Both the position numbers and the translations under genes were made by a program. Positions 24,599 to 32,452 of a stretch of DNA of 64,000 bases are shown piece after piece (the first letter of the stretch is position 1; each line of letters opens with the position of its first letter). Under the pieces are notes generated by a model. The model did not search any database. It was given only the letters and a program-made list of their open reading frames with translations, and was not told the DNA's origin. Where the stretch lies: positions 1 to 64,000 of the forward strand of contig CAYXDO010000022.1 of assembly GCA_964463485.1 (NCBI GenBank), written 5' to 3'. The DNA is from CAYXDO01 sp964463485. GTDB taxonomy: Bacteria > Myxococcota > Kuafuiibacteriia > Kuafuiibacteriales > Kuafuiibacteriaceae.

Positions 24599-26479
24599 CT
24601 ACTTTGGGATTCGTGCCCGCCCGTCGACCAAGGCGCTCCGCAGAAACTCTAGGGCCTTCGCGTGGGCATCTTTGTCTTCGAACAACGGCCAGTGGTCCTG
24701 ATCCGGATACTGGATCAAGCCCATCGTGACCTTTCCAAAGGGGCCCTCCAGGTTCTCGAACGCCGGCGCCTCCTGCGGTTCGGGCCCAATGAGCGTCGAC
24801 GCAAACGGGATCCGAAACACCGGCGCGATCACCGGCACACGAGCCGCGGTCGCGAGCGCCTCGTGCCCACGAGCCGGAGATGCAAAGTCTTTGAAGCCTT
24901 CGATCAGCAACACGTCCTTGGCCGTGCAGCACGCCGGGTCCTGCAAATAGCTTCGCGCGAAGTTGATCGGATCTCCCGGCTCGATGAACGTCTGAATCAG
25001 CGTCATCAGCACGTGGTGATCGTCGAGATCCTCGCTGTCGGGCAGTGAGAGCAGCGTGCGGAGCAGACCCGAGAAGCTCACCGGATCGGTCCGCTCTTGC
25101 ACCGTGATCGCGAGGATGCCGCTCGTTCCCGAGAACACCGCCGCCCGCAGCGCAGGCTCCACCGCGACCAACGGCGAGCCCGAGATGCCGCCCTGAGAGT
25201 GTCCGAGAAAGGCGATCCGTTCGGGGTCAAAGCGAACTTCCCCACCGAAGTAAGGAAGCGTCGTCTCCTCGATCAGCTTGGTCATGACCACGCCGTCGAC
25301 CCCGCCCTGGCGCACGTTGTCGCGCCCAGCGACGATGTTGAAGAGGTTGAAGAAGTTGAGCCCGGGGTCGCCGCCGCTCGGATCGCGCGGCCCGTGCAGC
25401 GTTTGGTCATAACCCAAGACCGCAAAGCCTAGCTGCGTGAAGTCGAAGGCGAGGTCTTCGTCGACGACGGAGCGATAGTCGCCGTAAGTACCGTGCGCGT
25501 AGAGCACCGTCGGCCAACCCGAGGCGGGCATCTCTCCTTCCGGCACAGAAATCGAGACGCGCACGCGCTCGTGATGCGTCACCTTTGGGCCTTCGGCGAA
25601 GTCGATCCCTCCTCCCGCGCCAGGCTCGGCGTAGGGAGGCTCTCCTCGCTGAAACGCGGGCATCGAGATCTCGGCGGTCCACAGATCGAACCGTTGCTCG
25701 GTGCCGTCGAACGCGACGTTCTCGAGCGTTGGCGTAGGCTCCTGCCGCGCGACGTCCGCAAGCAGACGCATCTCTCCGATCACGTCCTGAGTCGAAAACA
25801 CGGTCGCGGCCCGGACGTCCTCCTTCGCGATTCCTTCTCGCTCTAAGAACGTTCGAAGAGGTGAGATCAGGCTGGAGAGCACACCGTCGCACTCTTCGTA
25901 CAGCGCGTCGTGAAGCTCCGCGCTCTGCACGAGTCCGCTCTTGTCTTTGGCACGCAGCGCCGAGGTCCCAACGAGCGCGTACGTCGTGCCGCTTCGGAGC
26001 GGGATGCCGTACGGCGGCAATATCGAGAGCACATCAGCCGGCAGGTACAGCGAAGCGCTCTCATGGGCGCGCACCTCGAGCGGATATCGCCGGCCGCGCT
26101 CGGGAGACGTGTCACTCACGTCGACCAGAAAGATCGAGGACTCCGAAGCGATCGCGTCGAGGGGGCCCCCCGGCAGCGACGAGGTGTCGAGCGGACCGCT
26201 GAAGCTCAGGTAGCTGGCACCATTGGTAGAGTAGCCACGCGTGTGCGTCTGGATCGCGGTGAGATACTCGTCGAGAGTCGAGCTCTCCGTGGGATTCGGG
26301 AACCCGAGCAGGGATAGCGTTCCGAGCTGCGTCTTCCGCGCGTCCGAAGGCCAAGGATGGCTCCAAAAATCGACCGGGCTCGGTTCGTCGAATCGAAAGC
26401 TCGTGCCGCTCGTCGACGGTTTACACACCTCTCCGCAAGCCAGCGCGCCGAGCGCCAAACTCGACAGCACCCCGCGCAT
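24599..26479 (-). CDS. Alpha/beta-hydrolase lipoprotein (626 aa)
   Basis: Envelope lipoprotein with an esterase/lipase-like hydrolase domain. The ATG at 26479 gives a short signal peptide with lipobox GALAC (Cys15); the open frame upstream encodes only Arg/Ser-rich sequence. The nucleophile elbow is GHSQGG (in RIAFLGHSQGGISG), preceded by an oxyanion strand region VLYAHGTYGDYR and a GYDQTLHG loop. The C-terminal YPDQDHWPLF supplies a plausible catalytic His. The N-terminal 300 residues resemble the large N-domain of bacterial virulence-lipase-like lipoproteins (tentative). Substrate unknown. Confidence 0.85.
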   Translation of the reverse strand: MRGVLSSLALGALACGEVCKPSTSGTSFRFDEPSPVDFWSHPWPSDARKTQLGTLSLLGFPNPTESSTLDEYLTAIQTHTRGYSTNGASYLSFSGPLDTSSLPGGPLDAIASESSIFLVDVSDTSPERGRRYPLEVRAHESASLYLPADVLSILPPYGIPLRSGTTYALVGTSALRAKDKSGLVQSAELHDALYEECDGVLSSLISPLRTFLEREGIAKEDVRAATVFSTQDVIGEMRLLADVARQEPTPTLENVAFDGTEQRFDLWTAEISMPAFQRGEPPYAEPGAGGGIDFAEGPKVTHHERVRVSISVPEGEMPASGWPTVLYAHGTYGDYRSVVDEDLAFDFTQLGFAVLGYDQTLHGPRDPSGGDPGLNFFNLFNIVAGRDNVRQGGVDGVVMTKLIEETTLPYFGGEVRFDPERIAFLGHSQGGISGSPLVAVEPALRAAVFSGTSGILAITVQERTDPVSFSGLLRTLLSLPDSEDLDDHHVLMTLIQTFIEPGDPINFARSYLQDPACCTAKDVLLIEGFKDFASPARGHEALATAARVPVIAPVFRIPFASTLIGPEPQEAPAFENLEGPFGKVTMGLIQYPDQDHWPLFEDKDAHAKALEFLRSALVDGRARIPK

Positions 26480-26534
26480 CGAAGACCGCGACTCGGTCCG
26501 TACGCTGCTCCTGGAACGCCGACTCACGCGGCCT

Positions 26535-26975
26535 TCAAGGCTCGATTTTGACCACGAAGCGAGTCTTGCCGATGTGAACGATGTCGCCCTCGGAGAGCTC
26601 GGCGTCCTCGACTCGGTCGCCATTCACCCGCGTCCCATTGGTCGATCCGAGATCGACCACCGAAGGACCATCGTCGTCCACGAACACCATGGCGTGCGCG
26701 CGAGAGACCTTCTCGTCGTCGATCCGGATGTCGCGCCCACGCGAGAACGCACCGAGCCGCGGCTTGTCGGAGTGCGCAGGCTTGCCGGACCGCTTGTGAA
26801 GATGGTCCTCGACCCGCCGAATATCGTCGGGGTCCAGGACCTGATCGCCCTCTTTGGAGAGCTGAACCGTGAGGTCCGCCCCTCCCGCGCGACCGACCGC
26901 CCGGTACGATCGCTGAGCGATCTCGTAGCGGGCTCCGGCGTTGTGGCCTTTGTCCACTTCGAGGAAGACCTTCAT
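26535..26975 (-). CDS. FHA-domain protein (146 aa)
   Basis: Small cytoplasmic phosphothreonine-recognition protein. The FHA core shows GRDIRIDDEKVSRAHAMVF and DLGSTNGTRVNGDRV, with the conserved Arg, Ser-Arg-His and Asn residues that contact phosphothreonine. The first beta strands (MKVFLEVDKGHNAGARYEI, then YRAVGRAG) are separated from the core by an insertion of about 45 residues, which is unusual; a glycine-arginine strand is repeated on both sides. Single gene upstream of the hydrolase, 55 bp apart. Confidence 0.88.
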   Translation of the reverse strand: MKVFLEVDKGHNAGARYEIAQRSYRAVGRAGGADLTVQLSKEGDQVLDPDDIRRVEDHLHKRSGKPAHSDKPRLGAFSRGRDIRIDDEKVSRAHAMVFVDDDGPSVVDLGSTNGTRVNGDRVEDAELSEGDIVHIGKTRFVVKIEP

Positions 26976-27042
26976 ATCCCGGGGATTCGTAGCACCGAAC
27001 GCCTGTTGGATTCCAGGGCGACTCGAAGCCTGGATGTCGTGC

Positions 27043-27048
27043 TACGGT
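27043..27048 (+). promoter_or_regulatory. -10 box TACGGT, leaderless promoter
   Basis: TACGGT is followed by 6 nt and then the ATG at 27055. No Shine-Dalgarno sequence is present, so the mRNA is predicted to start at the AUG. Confidence 0.5.
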
Positions 27049-27054
27049 GAATGG

Positions 27055-27576
27055 ATGAGCAACGACGGACGTCCGCTCGACCCGTCCAAAGAGGCGGACG
27101 CCGACGAGCCCGGTTCGTCGCTCACCAAAGAGCTGAGGCGCGTCGAAGAGCTCGCGCGCACGTTCTACGACGCGTTCGAGACCCGCAACATCGATCGGAT
27201 GGAGGCCCTGTGGTCGCACTCGGGACACGCTCGCTGCATTCATCCTGGCTGGGAACCCGTCGTAGGGTGGGGTGAGATTCGGCAGAGCTGGATCGAAATC
27301 TTCCGTTCCATGGACACCATCGACTTCGAAATCGTCGACGCCCACGTGGAGGTCTCCGACCAACTCGCTTGGGCCAACGTCGTCGTACACGCCTCGATGG
27401 TCACTGAAGAAGGAGAGAGCTTCGAGACCTTGGTCGTCGCCACCAACGTGTTCGAACGCCGAGGCTCCGACTGGTCGATCGTGCTCCACCACAGCTCCCA
27501 TGTGCTCGAAGACGACGAGGAAGACAGCGAAGACTTGGAAGGGATCGAAGATGAGGACTCATCCCCTCCCAACTGA
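27055..27576 (+). CDS. SnoaL-like / NTF2-fold protein (173 aa)
   Basis: Cytoplasmic protein of the SnoaL-like superfamily, which covers small enzymes and ligand-binding proteins. Recognisable features are LARTFYDAFETRNIDRMEAL, the WSHSGHARCIHPGW segment and the paired strands WANVVVHASM and VVATNVFERRGSDWSIVLHH. The C-terminus is a Glu/Asp-rich tail of about 20 residues. ATG 27055 is preferred over ATG 27051 (another frame) and matches the leaderless promoter. The last 26 nt overlap the next lipoprotein gene. Confidence 0.82.
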   Translation: MSNDGRPLDPSKEADADEPGSSLTKELRRVEELARTFYDAFETRNIDRMEALWSHSGHARCIHPGWEPVVGWGEIRQSWIEIFRSMDTIDFEIVDAHVEVSDQLAWANVVVHASMVTEEGESFETLVVATNVFERRGSDWSIVLHHSSHVLEDDEEDSEDLEGIEDEDSSPPN

Positions 27577-28354
27577 CCTTGTCGGTCGTGCGCTGGCGCT
27601 CGCCCAACTCACGACCCTCGGCCGAGTCCCGCGTCTAGTCCATGCGCTCGTCGCCGGATCCCTCGCCTGCGGGTCCGACCCCCCGGTCGATACTCAGCTC
27701 TCGGTCGCTGCCGAATACGTTTCGGTGGGTGTCGTGCGCGTGTCGAACGCGGGTGCCACGGCGCTTCGCCCGTTTCGGTTCGAGCTGTCCTCGATGCTCG
27801 TGTCCGGAAGCAAAGCCTCCGCGAAGCTCGAGGGCGTTGGATCCGAGATCGAGCTGACGGGCTACTACGACGGCGCCGAGCACCTCGTCGTGTTCGAGCT
27901 CTTCGACGCCGCCGTCACGTCGACCGCCACCGAGTCCATCGCCGGGCTCGGGATGAAGCTCACCGATGGCAAACCGAGCAACGGCATCGCCGACGAAATC
28001 TCCGGTTTCGTCGAAGGTCACCAAGGCCAAGTCACCCTGGATGGGTCCTTTCTGGGAGTCTCCAGGCGAACCGTCCGAATAGACCCACCCCAACCGGATC
28101 AACTCAGCGCGGCCAGAAGCGGCCTCGGCGAAATCGAAGTCATGGGCGGCCCCGGCACGATTCACGGACCCATCGGCGTCGAGCTCTACCGATTCACCTC
28201 CACCGACCGCAACCCCGTACTCACAACGGCCCGAGCGAATGACGACGGGAGCTTCAGGGTGACGCTAGAGGGCGTGCCCGGCGACGTCGTCGTCGTACGC
28301 GCCAACGCCGCCGGCGTCCCCTCCTTCGGAGAGTTCGTGGCCGTTCCGGAATGA
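27551..28354 (+). CDS. Hypothetical lipoprotein (267 aa)
   Basis: Exported lipoprotein with lipobox GSLAC (Cys40) after a long N-region. The start ATG lies inside the preceding gene, a 26-nt overlap suggesting translational coupling. The mature part is strand-rich and repetitive; the last 75 residues (IHGPIGVELYRFTSTDRN, then DDGSFRVTLEGVPGDVVVV) resemble a carboxypeptidase-regulatory-like or Ig-like module. Function unknown. Confidence 0.75.
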   Translation: MRTHPLPTDLVGRALALAQLTTLGRVPRLVHALVAGSLACGSDPPVDTQLSVAAEYVSVGVVRVSNAGATALRPFRFELSSMLVSGSKASAKLEGVGSEIELTGYYDGAEHLVVFELFDAAVTSTATESIAGLGMKLTDGKPSNGIADEISGFVEGHQGQVTLDGSFLGVSRRTVRIDPPQPDQLSAARSGLGEIEVMGGPGTIHGPIGVELYRFTSTDRNPVLTTARANDDGSFRVTLEGVPGDVVVVRANAAGVPSFGEFVAVPE

Positions 28355-28407
28355 CGGCAGACTCACCAAATCGCCGCCATCGCGGCGCGCGGCGTCAGCG
28401 AGTGTGA

Positions 28408-28413
28408 TAAACT
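28408..28413 (+). promoter_or_regulatory. -10 box TAAACT, leaderless promoter of an interrupted gene
   Basis: TAAACT is followed by CTCCCC and then GTG at 28420, again the 6-nt spacing found at intact genes in the window. Confidence 0.4.
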
Positions 28414-28419
28414 CTCCCC

Positions 28420-28605
28420 GTGCCCTCGCCTCCATCCGAAGCTGAGGCGCCCCGCGACACCGGGACCCCTGGGAGCGCAGGCATCTTGCCTGCGCGTAGC
28501 CTTCGCGGACGGGCGATGCTATCTACCTGCGAGACTCCCTCGACAGTCGAGGTCCACACGGAAATCTGCCGTAGAGTTCGCCCGACTCACCGAGGTCGTC
28601 AATGA
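28420..28605 (+). pseudogene. Short gene remnant interrupted by a palindromic repeat
   Basis: A leaderless-type promoter leads into GTG and 14-15 coding-like codons (start PSPPSEAEAPRDTGTP). The frame then runs straight into the dispersed repeat, giving the characteristic spurious peptide GSAGILPARSLRGR, and terminates at 28605. The simplest reading is a gene whose body was replaced by repeat DNA. No product can be assigned. Confidence 0.4.
28463..28511 (-). repeat. Dispersed palindromic element, copy 1 (inverted)
   Basis: This 49-bp block is the exact reverse complement of 28755-28803. It contains GCAGGCATCTTGCCTGCG and its translation gives the SAGILPAR peptide. The flank to 28553 (GCGATG and TCGACAGTCGAG) is shared in diverged form with the copy at 33700-33767, so the full element is about 95 bp with an internal CTCGACTGTCGAG palindrome. 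Confidence 0.85.
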
Positions 28606-28754
28606 GAGGAGTCCGCGAAGCGGAGTCATCGACTCCCTACCATTGTCGCATCCGCTCTAACTCAGCCCGAGCCTTCTCCAAATCTCCCGATGTACGGGGG
28701 CGCCGACCGTGCGACAGTGCGTTCACAGCGGCGGTCCCGTGCCCTCGGAAGTTG

Positions 28755-28803
28755 CGTCCGCGAAGGCTACGCGCAGGCAAGATGCCTGCGCTCCCAGGGG
28801 TCC
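28755..28803 (+). repeat. Dispersed palindromic element, copy 2
   Basis: Perfect inverted partner of copy 1, 243 bp away. The pair could form a long cruciform or stem around 28512-28754. Core AGGCAAGATGCCT is followed by GCGCTCCCAGGGGTCC. Confidence 0.85.
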
Positions 28804-28856
28804 GCGAAACCCGGCAAGATCGCTGCGCTCCAAGGTCCGCGAAGGCACCGAGTGTT

Positions 28857-28923
28857 GTTTCGAGCGATCGGGCGGTGACTCCAACCGAGCTTCTCGGCAG
28901 CCGCGGCGACGAGGAGATCCTTA
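28857..28923 (-). pseudogene. 67-bp fragment of a GMC oxidoreductase gene
   Basis: On the minus strand this encodes KDLLVAAAAEKLGWSHRPIA, nearly identical to the segment KNLLVAAAAEKLGWSHRPIA of the intact oxidoreductase gene at 31928-31994. Only two mismatches occur over about 66 nt, one synonymous and one Asn-to-Asp. Similarity stops at both ends, so it is a detached remnant of a paralogue or a recent partial copy. Confidence 0.8.
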
Positions 28924-29003
28924 GACCGCAGAATAGGTCCTCGCCGACGCCACCGAGCTTGACCGCGATTGACCTCATGTCACATTCGACATAGAGATAC
29001 GAC

Positions 29004-29342
29004 GTGAGCGCGACAGACAAGCCGCTCGCCTGGTTGCACGGCGAGGTTAAGACGCCGCCGTTCTCTGCTGCCGCGCGAGTCGAGACGGGCGTGCTGCTTC
29101 GACGTCTTCAACAGGGCGAGCTCTTGTCGCTGCCAAGCTCACGGCCGATGCCTTCGATTGGCCCACGGTGCCACGAGCTTCGCATCACGGATGAGAATGT
29201 GACGTGACGGATCTTGTACCGCATCGACGACGACGCCATCGTCATCGTCGAGGTGTTCAGCAAGAAGACGCGGGCGACGCCAAAGGCGGTGGTCGAGACG
29301 TGCAAGCGGCGGCTCGAGGAGTATGACGATGACGATGCGTGA
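29004..29342 (+). pseudogene. RelE/HigB-like (Gp49/DUF891) toxin gene with in-frame TGA
   Basis: The reading starts at GTG 29004 (SATDKPLAWLHGEVKTPPF) and carries the family pattern ARVETGVLLRRLQQGE and CHELRITDENVT. It then meets TGA at 29205-29207 and continues in the same frame as RILYRIDDDAIVIVEVFSKK and ETCKRRLEEYD to TGA at 29340. Homologous toxins have Trp at the stop position (TWRI), so one G-to-A change (TGG to TGA) explains the break. The partner antitoxin gene overlaps its end. TAGAGA lies 6 nt before the start codon. Confidence 0.85.
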
Positions 29343-29664
29343 CGAGAAGAAGCGACGCCTGGAGAGCAAGGGTTGGCGAGTCGGGTCAGCGGACGAGTTT
29401 CTCGGACTCGCGCCGGCCGAGTCTATCTTCGTGGAATTGCGGCTGCGTCTCGCGGCTTCGGTTCGCGGCAGCCGCGAGTCGCACGGGTTGACGCAGGAAG
29501 GCCTGGCCAAGCTCATCGGGTCGAGCCAGTCCCGCGTCGCGAAGCTCGAAGCCGCAGACACCTCCGTGTCCCTCGACCTCATGGTGCGTGCGCTGCTGGC
29601 GCTGGGTGCCTCGGCCGGTGACGTCGCCAAAGCCATCCAACCGCCGCGCAGGAGAGCCGCGTGA
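29335..29664 (+). CDS. XRE-family helix-turn-helix antitoxin (109 aa)
   Basis: DNA-binding antitoxin of a HigBA-like type II toxin-antitoxin pair. The HTH is SRESHGLTQEGLAKLIG, then SSQSRVAKLEAADTSVSL. Three in-frame ATGs occur at 29323, 29329 and 29335; the last is chosen as the first to give a normal N-terminus (MRDEKKRRLESKGWRVGSAD). It overlaps the end of the toxin pseudogene, the usual toxin-first order of this family. With the toxin truncated, the antitoxin may persist as an orphan repressor. Confidence 0.88.
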   Translation: MRDEKKRRLESKGWRVGSADEFLGLAPAESIFVELRLRLAASVRGSRESHGLTQEGLAKLIGSSQSRVAKLEAADTSVSLDLMVRALLALGASAGDVAKAIQPPRRRAA

Positions 29665-29784
29665 GCCTCAACGTAAAGTCACTCTTCGACCTACCGGAGA
29701 GTATCCATGCTCGCGCGAGACCGATTTTGGATTTCTTCGTCCGCGCGGGCTCCTGCGGCGATTGGGAATCTGTTCTCACACGCA

Positions 29785-29850
29785 GACCGATCGACGCAAG
29801 TCCGCGTTCTGTCGATCCATCTTTCGACCGACTCCGCGCAGCGCACTCAG
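29785..29850 (+). repeat. Direct repeat R1
   Basis: ACCGATCGACGCAAGTCC, then GTTCTGTCGATCCATC through CAGCGCACTCAG. It aligns with 30311-30381 at roughly 90 percent over about 62 nt. Confidence 0.7.
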
Positions 29851-30264
29851 GCTGCACCCATTGATTCCCGAGGTTGCGACGACGCCGAATTCTCCTGACT
29901 CGAATCGTCGGAATGCTCACGAAGATGTTCCGCTTTTTTTAAGTTTGAGAGTATCGGCGGAGTGTTTTCGTCCACCTCCACGATTCACGCTCACGCCGAC
30001 GAAGCCTGCCGAAGCCAACCCATTGGGCTTAGGTCCTTTCGGGAGCGACCTCGCGTGCTTCTTGCGGTGCCCCTCGAGCAAAATACGGCCGGGGATCGGC
30101 GCTGACCCAAAGTTAGAGGCGGACTTTGCGGGGGAAAGAACGTCCACCGGTCGTCGTGAGCGTGAGCGTCAATCGTGGACGTGGGCGTGGACGATTTCGT
30201 GGACGTGGGCGTGGAACCTGGTCGTGGAGCTGGACGATCCGGAATGAAATAGGCGCAGATCCGC

Positions 30265-30286
30265 CTAGCTATAGCTAGCTAGCTAT
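30265..30286. repeat. TAGCTA palindromic cluster
   Basis: TAGCTATAGCTAGCTAGCTA is a self-complementary run of TAGC units, AT-rich relative to its surroundings, just upstream of direct repeat R2. Confidence 0.6.
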
Positions 30287-30310
30287 GAGTCCGAACGGCA
30301 ACGCGTCGCA

Positions 30311-30381
30311 CACCGATCGATCACCGCAAGTCCTCGTTCTGTCTATCCTTCTTTCGAACGACTCTCCGGCAGCGCACTCAG
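30311..30381 (+). repeat. Direct repeat R2
   Basis: Second copy of R1 with a 4-nt insertion (GATCGATCACCGCAAGTCC) and several substitutions; it ends in the same CAGCGCACTCAG. It stops 23 nt before the membrane-protein start at 30404. Confidence 0.7.
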
Positions 30382-30403
30382 ATCCAGGCCCGGCCGCGCC
30401 CGA

Positions 30404-30946
30404 ATGACTTGCCGCCGACCGCGCTCTCCGCTATCGACCTCGGCGAGCGGGCACGAGATAGTGAGGGCCTTGGGTCGCTTGGAGACCGAGTGGCTCGTGC
30501 TCCGCACGATCGGGGTCCTGACCTTCGCAACCAGTTGGGCCGCGCTCGTGCTCGGACCGTTGGCTCCCGCGAGCCTCGGTCCCGACCGACTCGCGAGGTT
30601 CCGGCGAACCCTTGGATTCGTAGCGCTCGCGTGCGGCACGACCCACGCGGGCCTGGCCATCAATGCTCTGCGACCGGCCCCCGTCGAGCTCGTCACCGAG
30701 CCCAACCTGAGATCCGGCGTTGCCGCGCTCTCCCTGCTCACGCTCGCAGGCCTCGTGTCCGTCAGGCGCGTCGGGGCTTGGCTCGGAACCGACTCGAAGA
30801 TCGACGCCCTCTCCGGAGTTTGGCTCGCGCTCCCGCTGGCGCTTTTGCACGCCGCCCAGTCGTCATGGATCGATACGAGGGTCTTGGTCGGGCTTGGCGT
30901 CGCAAGCCTCGTCGCCCTGGGTTCGAGGCTCGCGCGAAGGCGATGA
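30404..30946 (+). CDS. Ferric-reductase-like transmembrane protein (180 aa)
   Basis: Inner membrane protein with about five hydrophobic helices. The segment VLRTIGVLTFATSWAALVLG, followed by LARFRRTLGFVALACGTTHAG, matches the first half of ferric-reductase-like (MsrQ-type) heme-binding membrane domains; His in TTHAG and in LLHAAQ could be heme ligands. It is shorter than typical MsrQ and has no partner reductase next to it. GTG 30461 is an alternative start giving 161 aa. The 3' end overlaps the oxidoreductase gene on the other strand by 84 nt. Confidence 0.7.
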   Translation: MTCRRPRSPLSTSASGHEIVRALGRLETEWLVLRTIGVLTFATSWAALVLGPLAPASLGPDRLARFRRTLGFVALACGTTHAGLAINALRPAPVELVTEPNLRSGVAALSLLTLAGLVSVRRVGAWLGTDSKIDALSGVWLALPLALLHAAQSSWIDTRVLVGLGVASLVALGSRLARRR

Positions 30947-32452
30947 TCGCAAATCGCCAAGAACCGACTCTCCACAGAGTGTCGCCAGCGCGAGGATCGA
31001 CGTTTGAGGATTCACGCCGGTGTTGCTCGGAAACACGCTCGAGTCAGCCACGTACAGTCGGTCGAGCTGGTGGTGTCGAAAATCAGGTCGAACGACCGAG
31101 CGACTCGGATCGCTGCCCATACGGGCCGTTGCGAACATGTGCGTCACCGCCAGCGCGTACGCCCGCGGATCGCGGGGGCCTTCGCTCTCGAGAGTCGAGA
31201 GTCGCGACCTCTCGGTGATTCGCTCGTCGAACCCGAAGACGCCGGGCAAGACCTCCGAAGCTCCGGCCTCGAGCAACAGCTCGCCCATGAGCCGCAAGCC
31301 TCTCCGAATCTTGGCGAGATCACGATCAGTCAACGCGTAACTCACTCGCGTGCCGCCGAAGAGCCCAAGGCTCACGCGACCGACCGCCTCCGCCCGCACC
31401 GCCGCACCCAGATTGATGAACCGATCGAGCTCCTCGGCGTCCCGCGCGAGCGCTCGGCCTACGCCCTTGGTTCGGAGGAGCAGGATCGAAGGGTCATAAC
31501 CCAAGACCTCGATCTTGATGCCCTCCTTCCTGAACGCGATGACCTCGTGGCCCTGAGTTGCTCCGACCCAGGCGGTGACGGAGTGAGGGAAGCGCGCGGC
31601 CATCGATACTCCTGGGTGGCACTGAAACCCGTGGCCGACCAGCGGTCCTCCGAGCCCACTCCTCATGAGGAGCGCCGGGGAACCGACCGCGCTCGCCGCG
31701 AGCACGACTGCCCGGCGAGCTCCGACTCGTACCTTGGTCCCGTGCTGAGTCGTCGCGACCACGCCACGAGCGACTCCGCGTTCGTGTTCGATCCGCCGAA
31801 CCTCCAGCGATGTGTAGATTCGCGCGCCAGAGCCTTTCGCGTCGCGAAGGTAGGTTCGATCCATGCTGGACTTCGCCCCGTTTGGGCACACCTCGAGGCA
31901 GCGGCCGGAGGCTTTGCATCCGATGACGTTTCGAGCGATCGGGCGGTGACTCCATCCGAGCTTCTCGGCAGCCGCGGCGACGAGGAGATTCTTGGCCCCG
32001 GCGACGGCCGGGGGCGTCGGGGCGATCCCAAGCTCCGCCTCGATCGTCTCCGTCCGCGACTCGATCTCTTCGTATCGAAGCGACTCACCGAGTCGCGGAT
32101 CGGCCCGAACCCATTCTTCGAAGACGTCTCGTGGGAGTCGCCAACTGATCGCGCCGTTCACGACAGAAGTACCGCCGAGGACCCGACCTTGAAGGAAAGG
32201 AATGGGTGCTCGGCCCATGAGCACCGACGTACCCATGTCGCGGTAGAATCGGGTCATCGCGCTGAACCCGTCAGGGGCCGGCCCGTCGAGCTCTGGACCC
32301 TCTTCGAGGACGATGACTTTGGCGCCCCCCCGCGCGGTCACCCTGGCGACGGCGGCTCCGGCTGGGCCGCTGCCCACGATCACGACGTCCGCTTCGAGGT
32401 CGAGATCGCGGCTGAGCTCCCGCCCGTCGAGCTCGGCCAGCCGGTCGCTCAA
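30863..32452 (-). CDS. GMC-family FAD-dependent oxidoreductase (529 aa)
   Basis: Flavoprotein dehydrogenase or oxidase of the glucose-methanol-choline family. The TTG start at 32452 overlaps the preceding stop (TTGA), and places the FAD Rossmann motif VGSGPAGAAVA at residues 26-36. A cysteine cluster (GCKASGRCLEVCPNGAK) recalls the Fe-S-binding segment of FAD-dependent dehydrogenases that pass electrons to a membrane partner (inference). The C-terminal GMC signature has His in THMFATARMG and NTGVNPQTSILALA. A longer frame upstream exists but encodes the antisense of the neighbouring gene. Last gene of a three-gene operon. Substrate unknown; sterols or sugars are possible. Confidence 0.88.
   Translation of the reverse strand: MSDRLAELDGRELSRDLDLEADVVIVGSGPAGAAVARVTARGGAKVIVLEEGPELDGPAPDGFSAMTRFYRDMGTSVLMGRAPIPFLQGRVLGGTSVVNGAISWRLPRDVFEEWVRADPRLGESLRYEEIESRTETIEAELGIAPTPPAVAGAKNLLVAAAAEKLGWSHRPIARNVIGCKASGRCLEVCPNGAKSSMDRTYLRDAKGSGARIYTSLEVRRIEHERGVARGVVATTQHGTKVRVGARRAVVLAASAVGSPALLMRSGLGGPLVGHGFQCHPGVSMAARFPHSVTAWVGATQGHEVIAFRKEGIKIEVLGYDPSILLLRTKGVGRALARDAEELDRFINLGAAVRAEAVGRVSLGLFGGTRVSYALTDRDLAKIRRGLRLMGELLLEAGASEVLPGVFGFDERITERSRLSTLESEGPRDPRAYALAVTHMFATARMGSDPSRSVVRPDFRHHQLDRLYVADSSVFPSNTGVNPQTSILALATLCGESVLGDLRSSPSREPRTQGDEACDAKPDQDPRIDP

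Larger units (their letters stand above)
28355..29003. other. Gene-free repeat-rich stretch
   Basis: No intact gene is seen. The stretch holds the interrupted 28420 remnant, the inverted repeat pair, and the oxidoreductase fragment. A minus-strand reading at 28637-28740 ends with RTSGDLEKARAELERMRQW and may be another gene tail. Confidence 0.6.
29665..30403. other. 739-bp non-coding stretch with repeats
   Basis: No convincing gene is seen. It contains two diverged direct repeats (29785-29850 and 30311-30381), a T-run at 29934-29940, GTGGACGTGGGCGTGG-type periodic sequence at 30175-30220, and a TAGCTA-rich palindromic cluster at 30265-30286. Short open frames here lack start signals and recognisable products. 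Confidence 0.6.

Noticed and set aside
29205..29207. TGA in the toxin gene as selenocysteine or programmed read-through
   Set aside because: No SECIS-like structure is evident, and homologues have Trp at this place, so a nonsense mutation is simpler.
29661..29864. 67-codon frame starting at GTG overlapping the antitoxin stop
   Set aside because: It runs into direct repeat R1, has no recognisable motif and loses coding character after about 30 codons.
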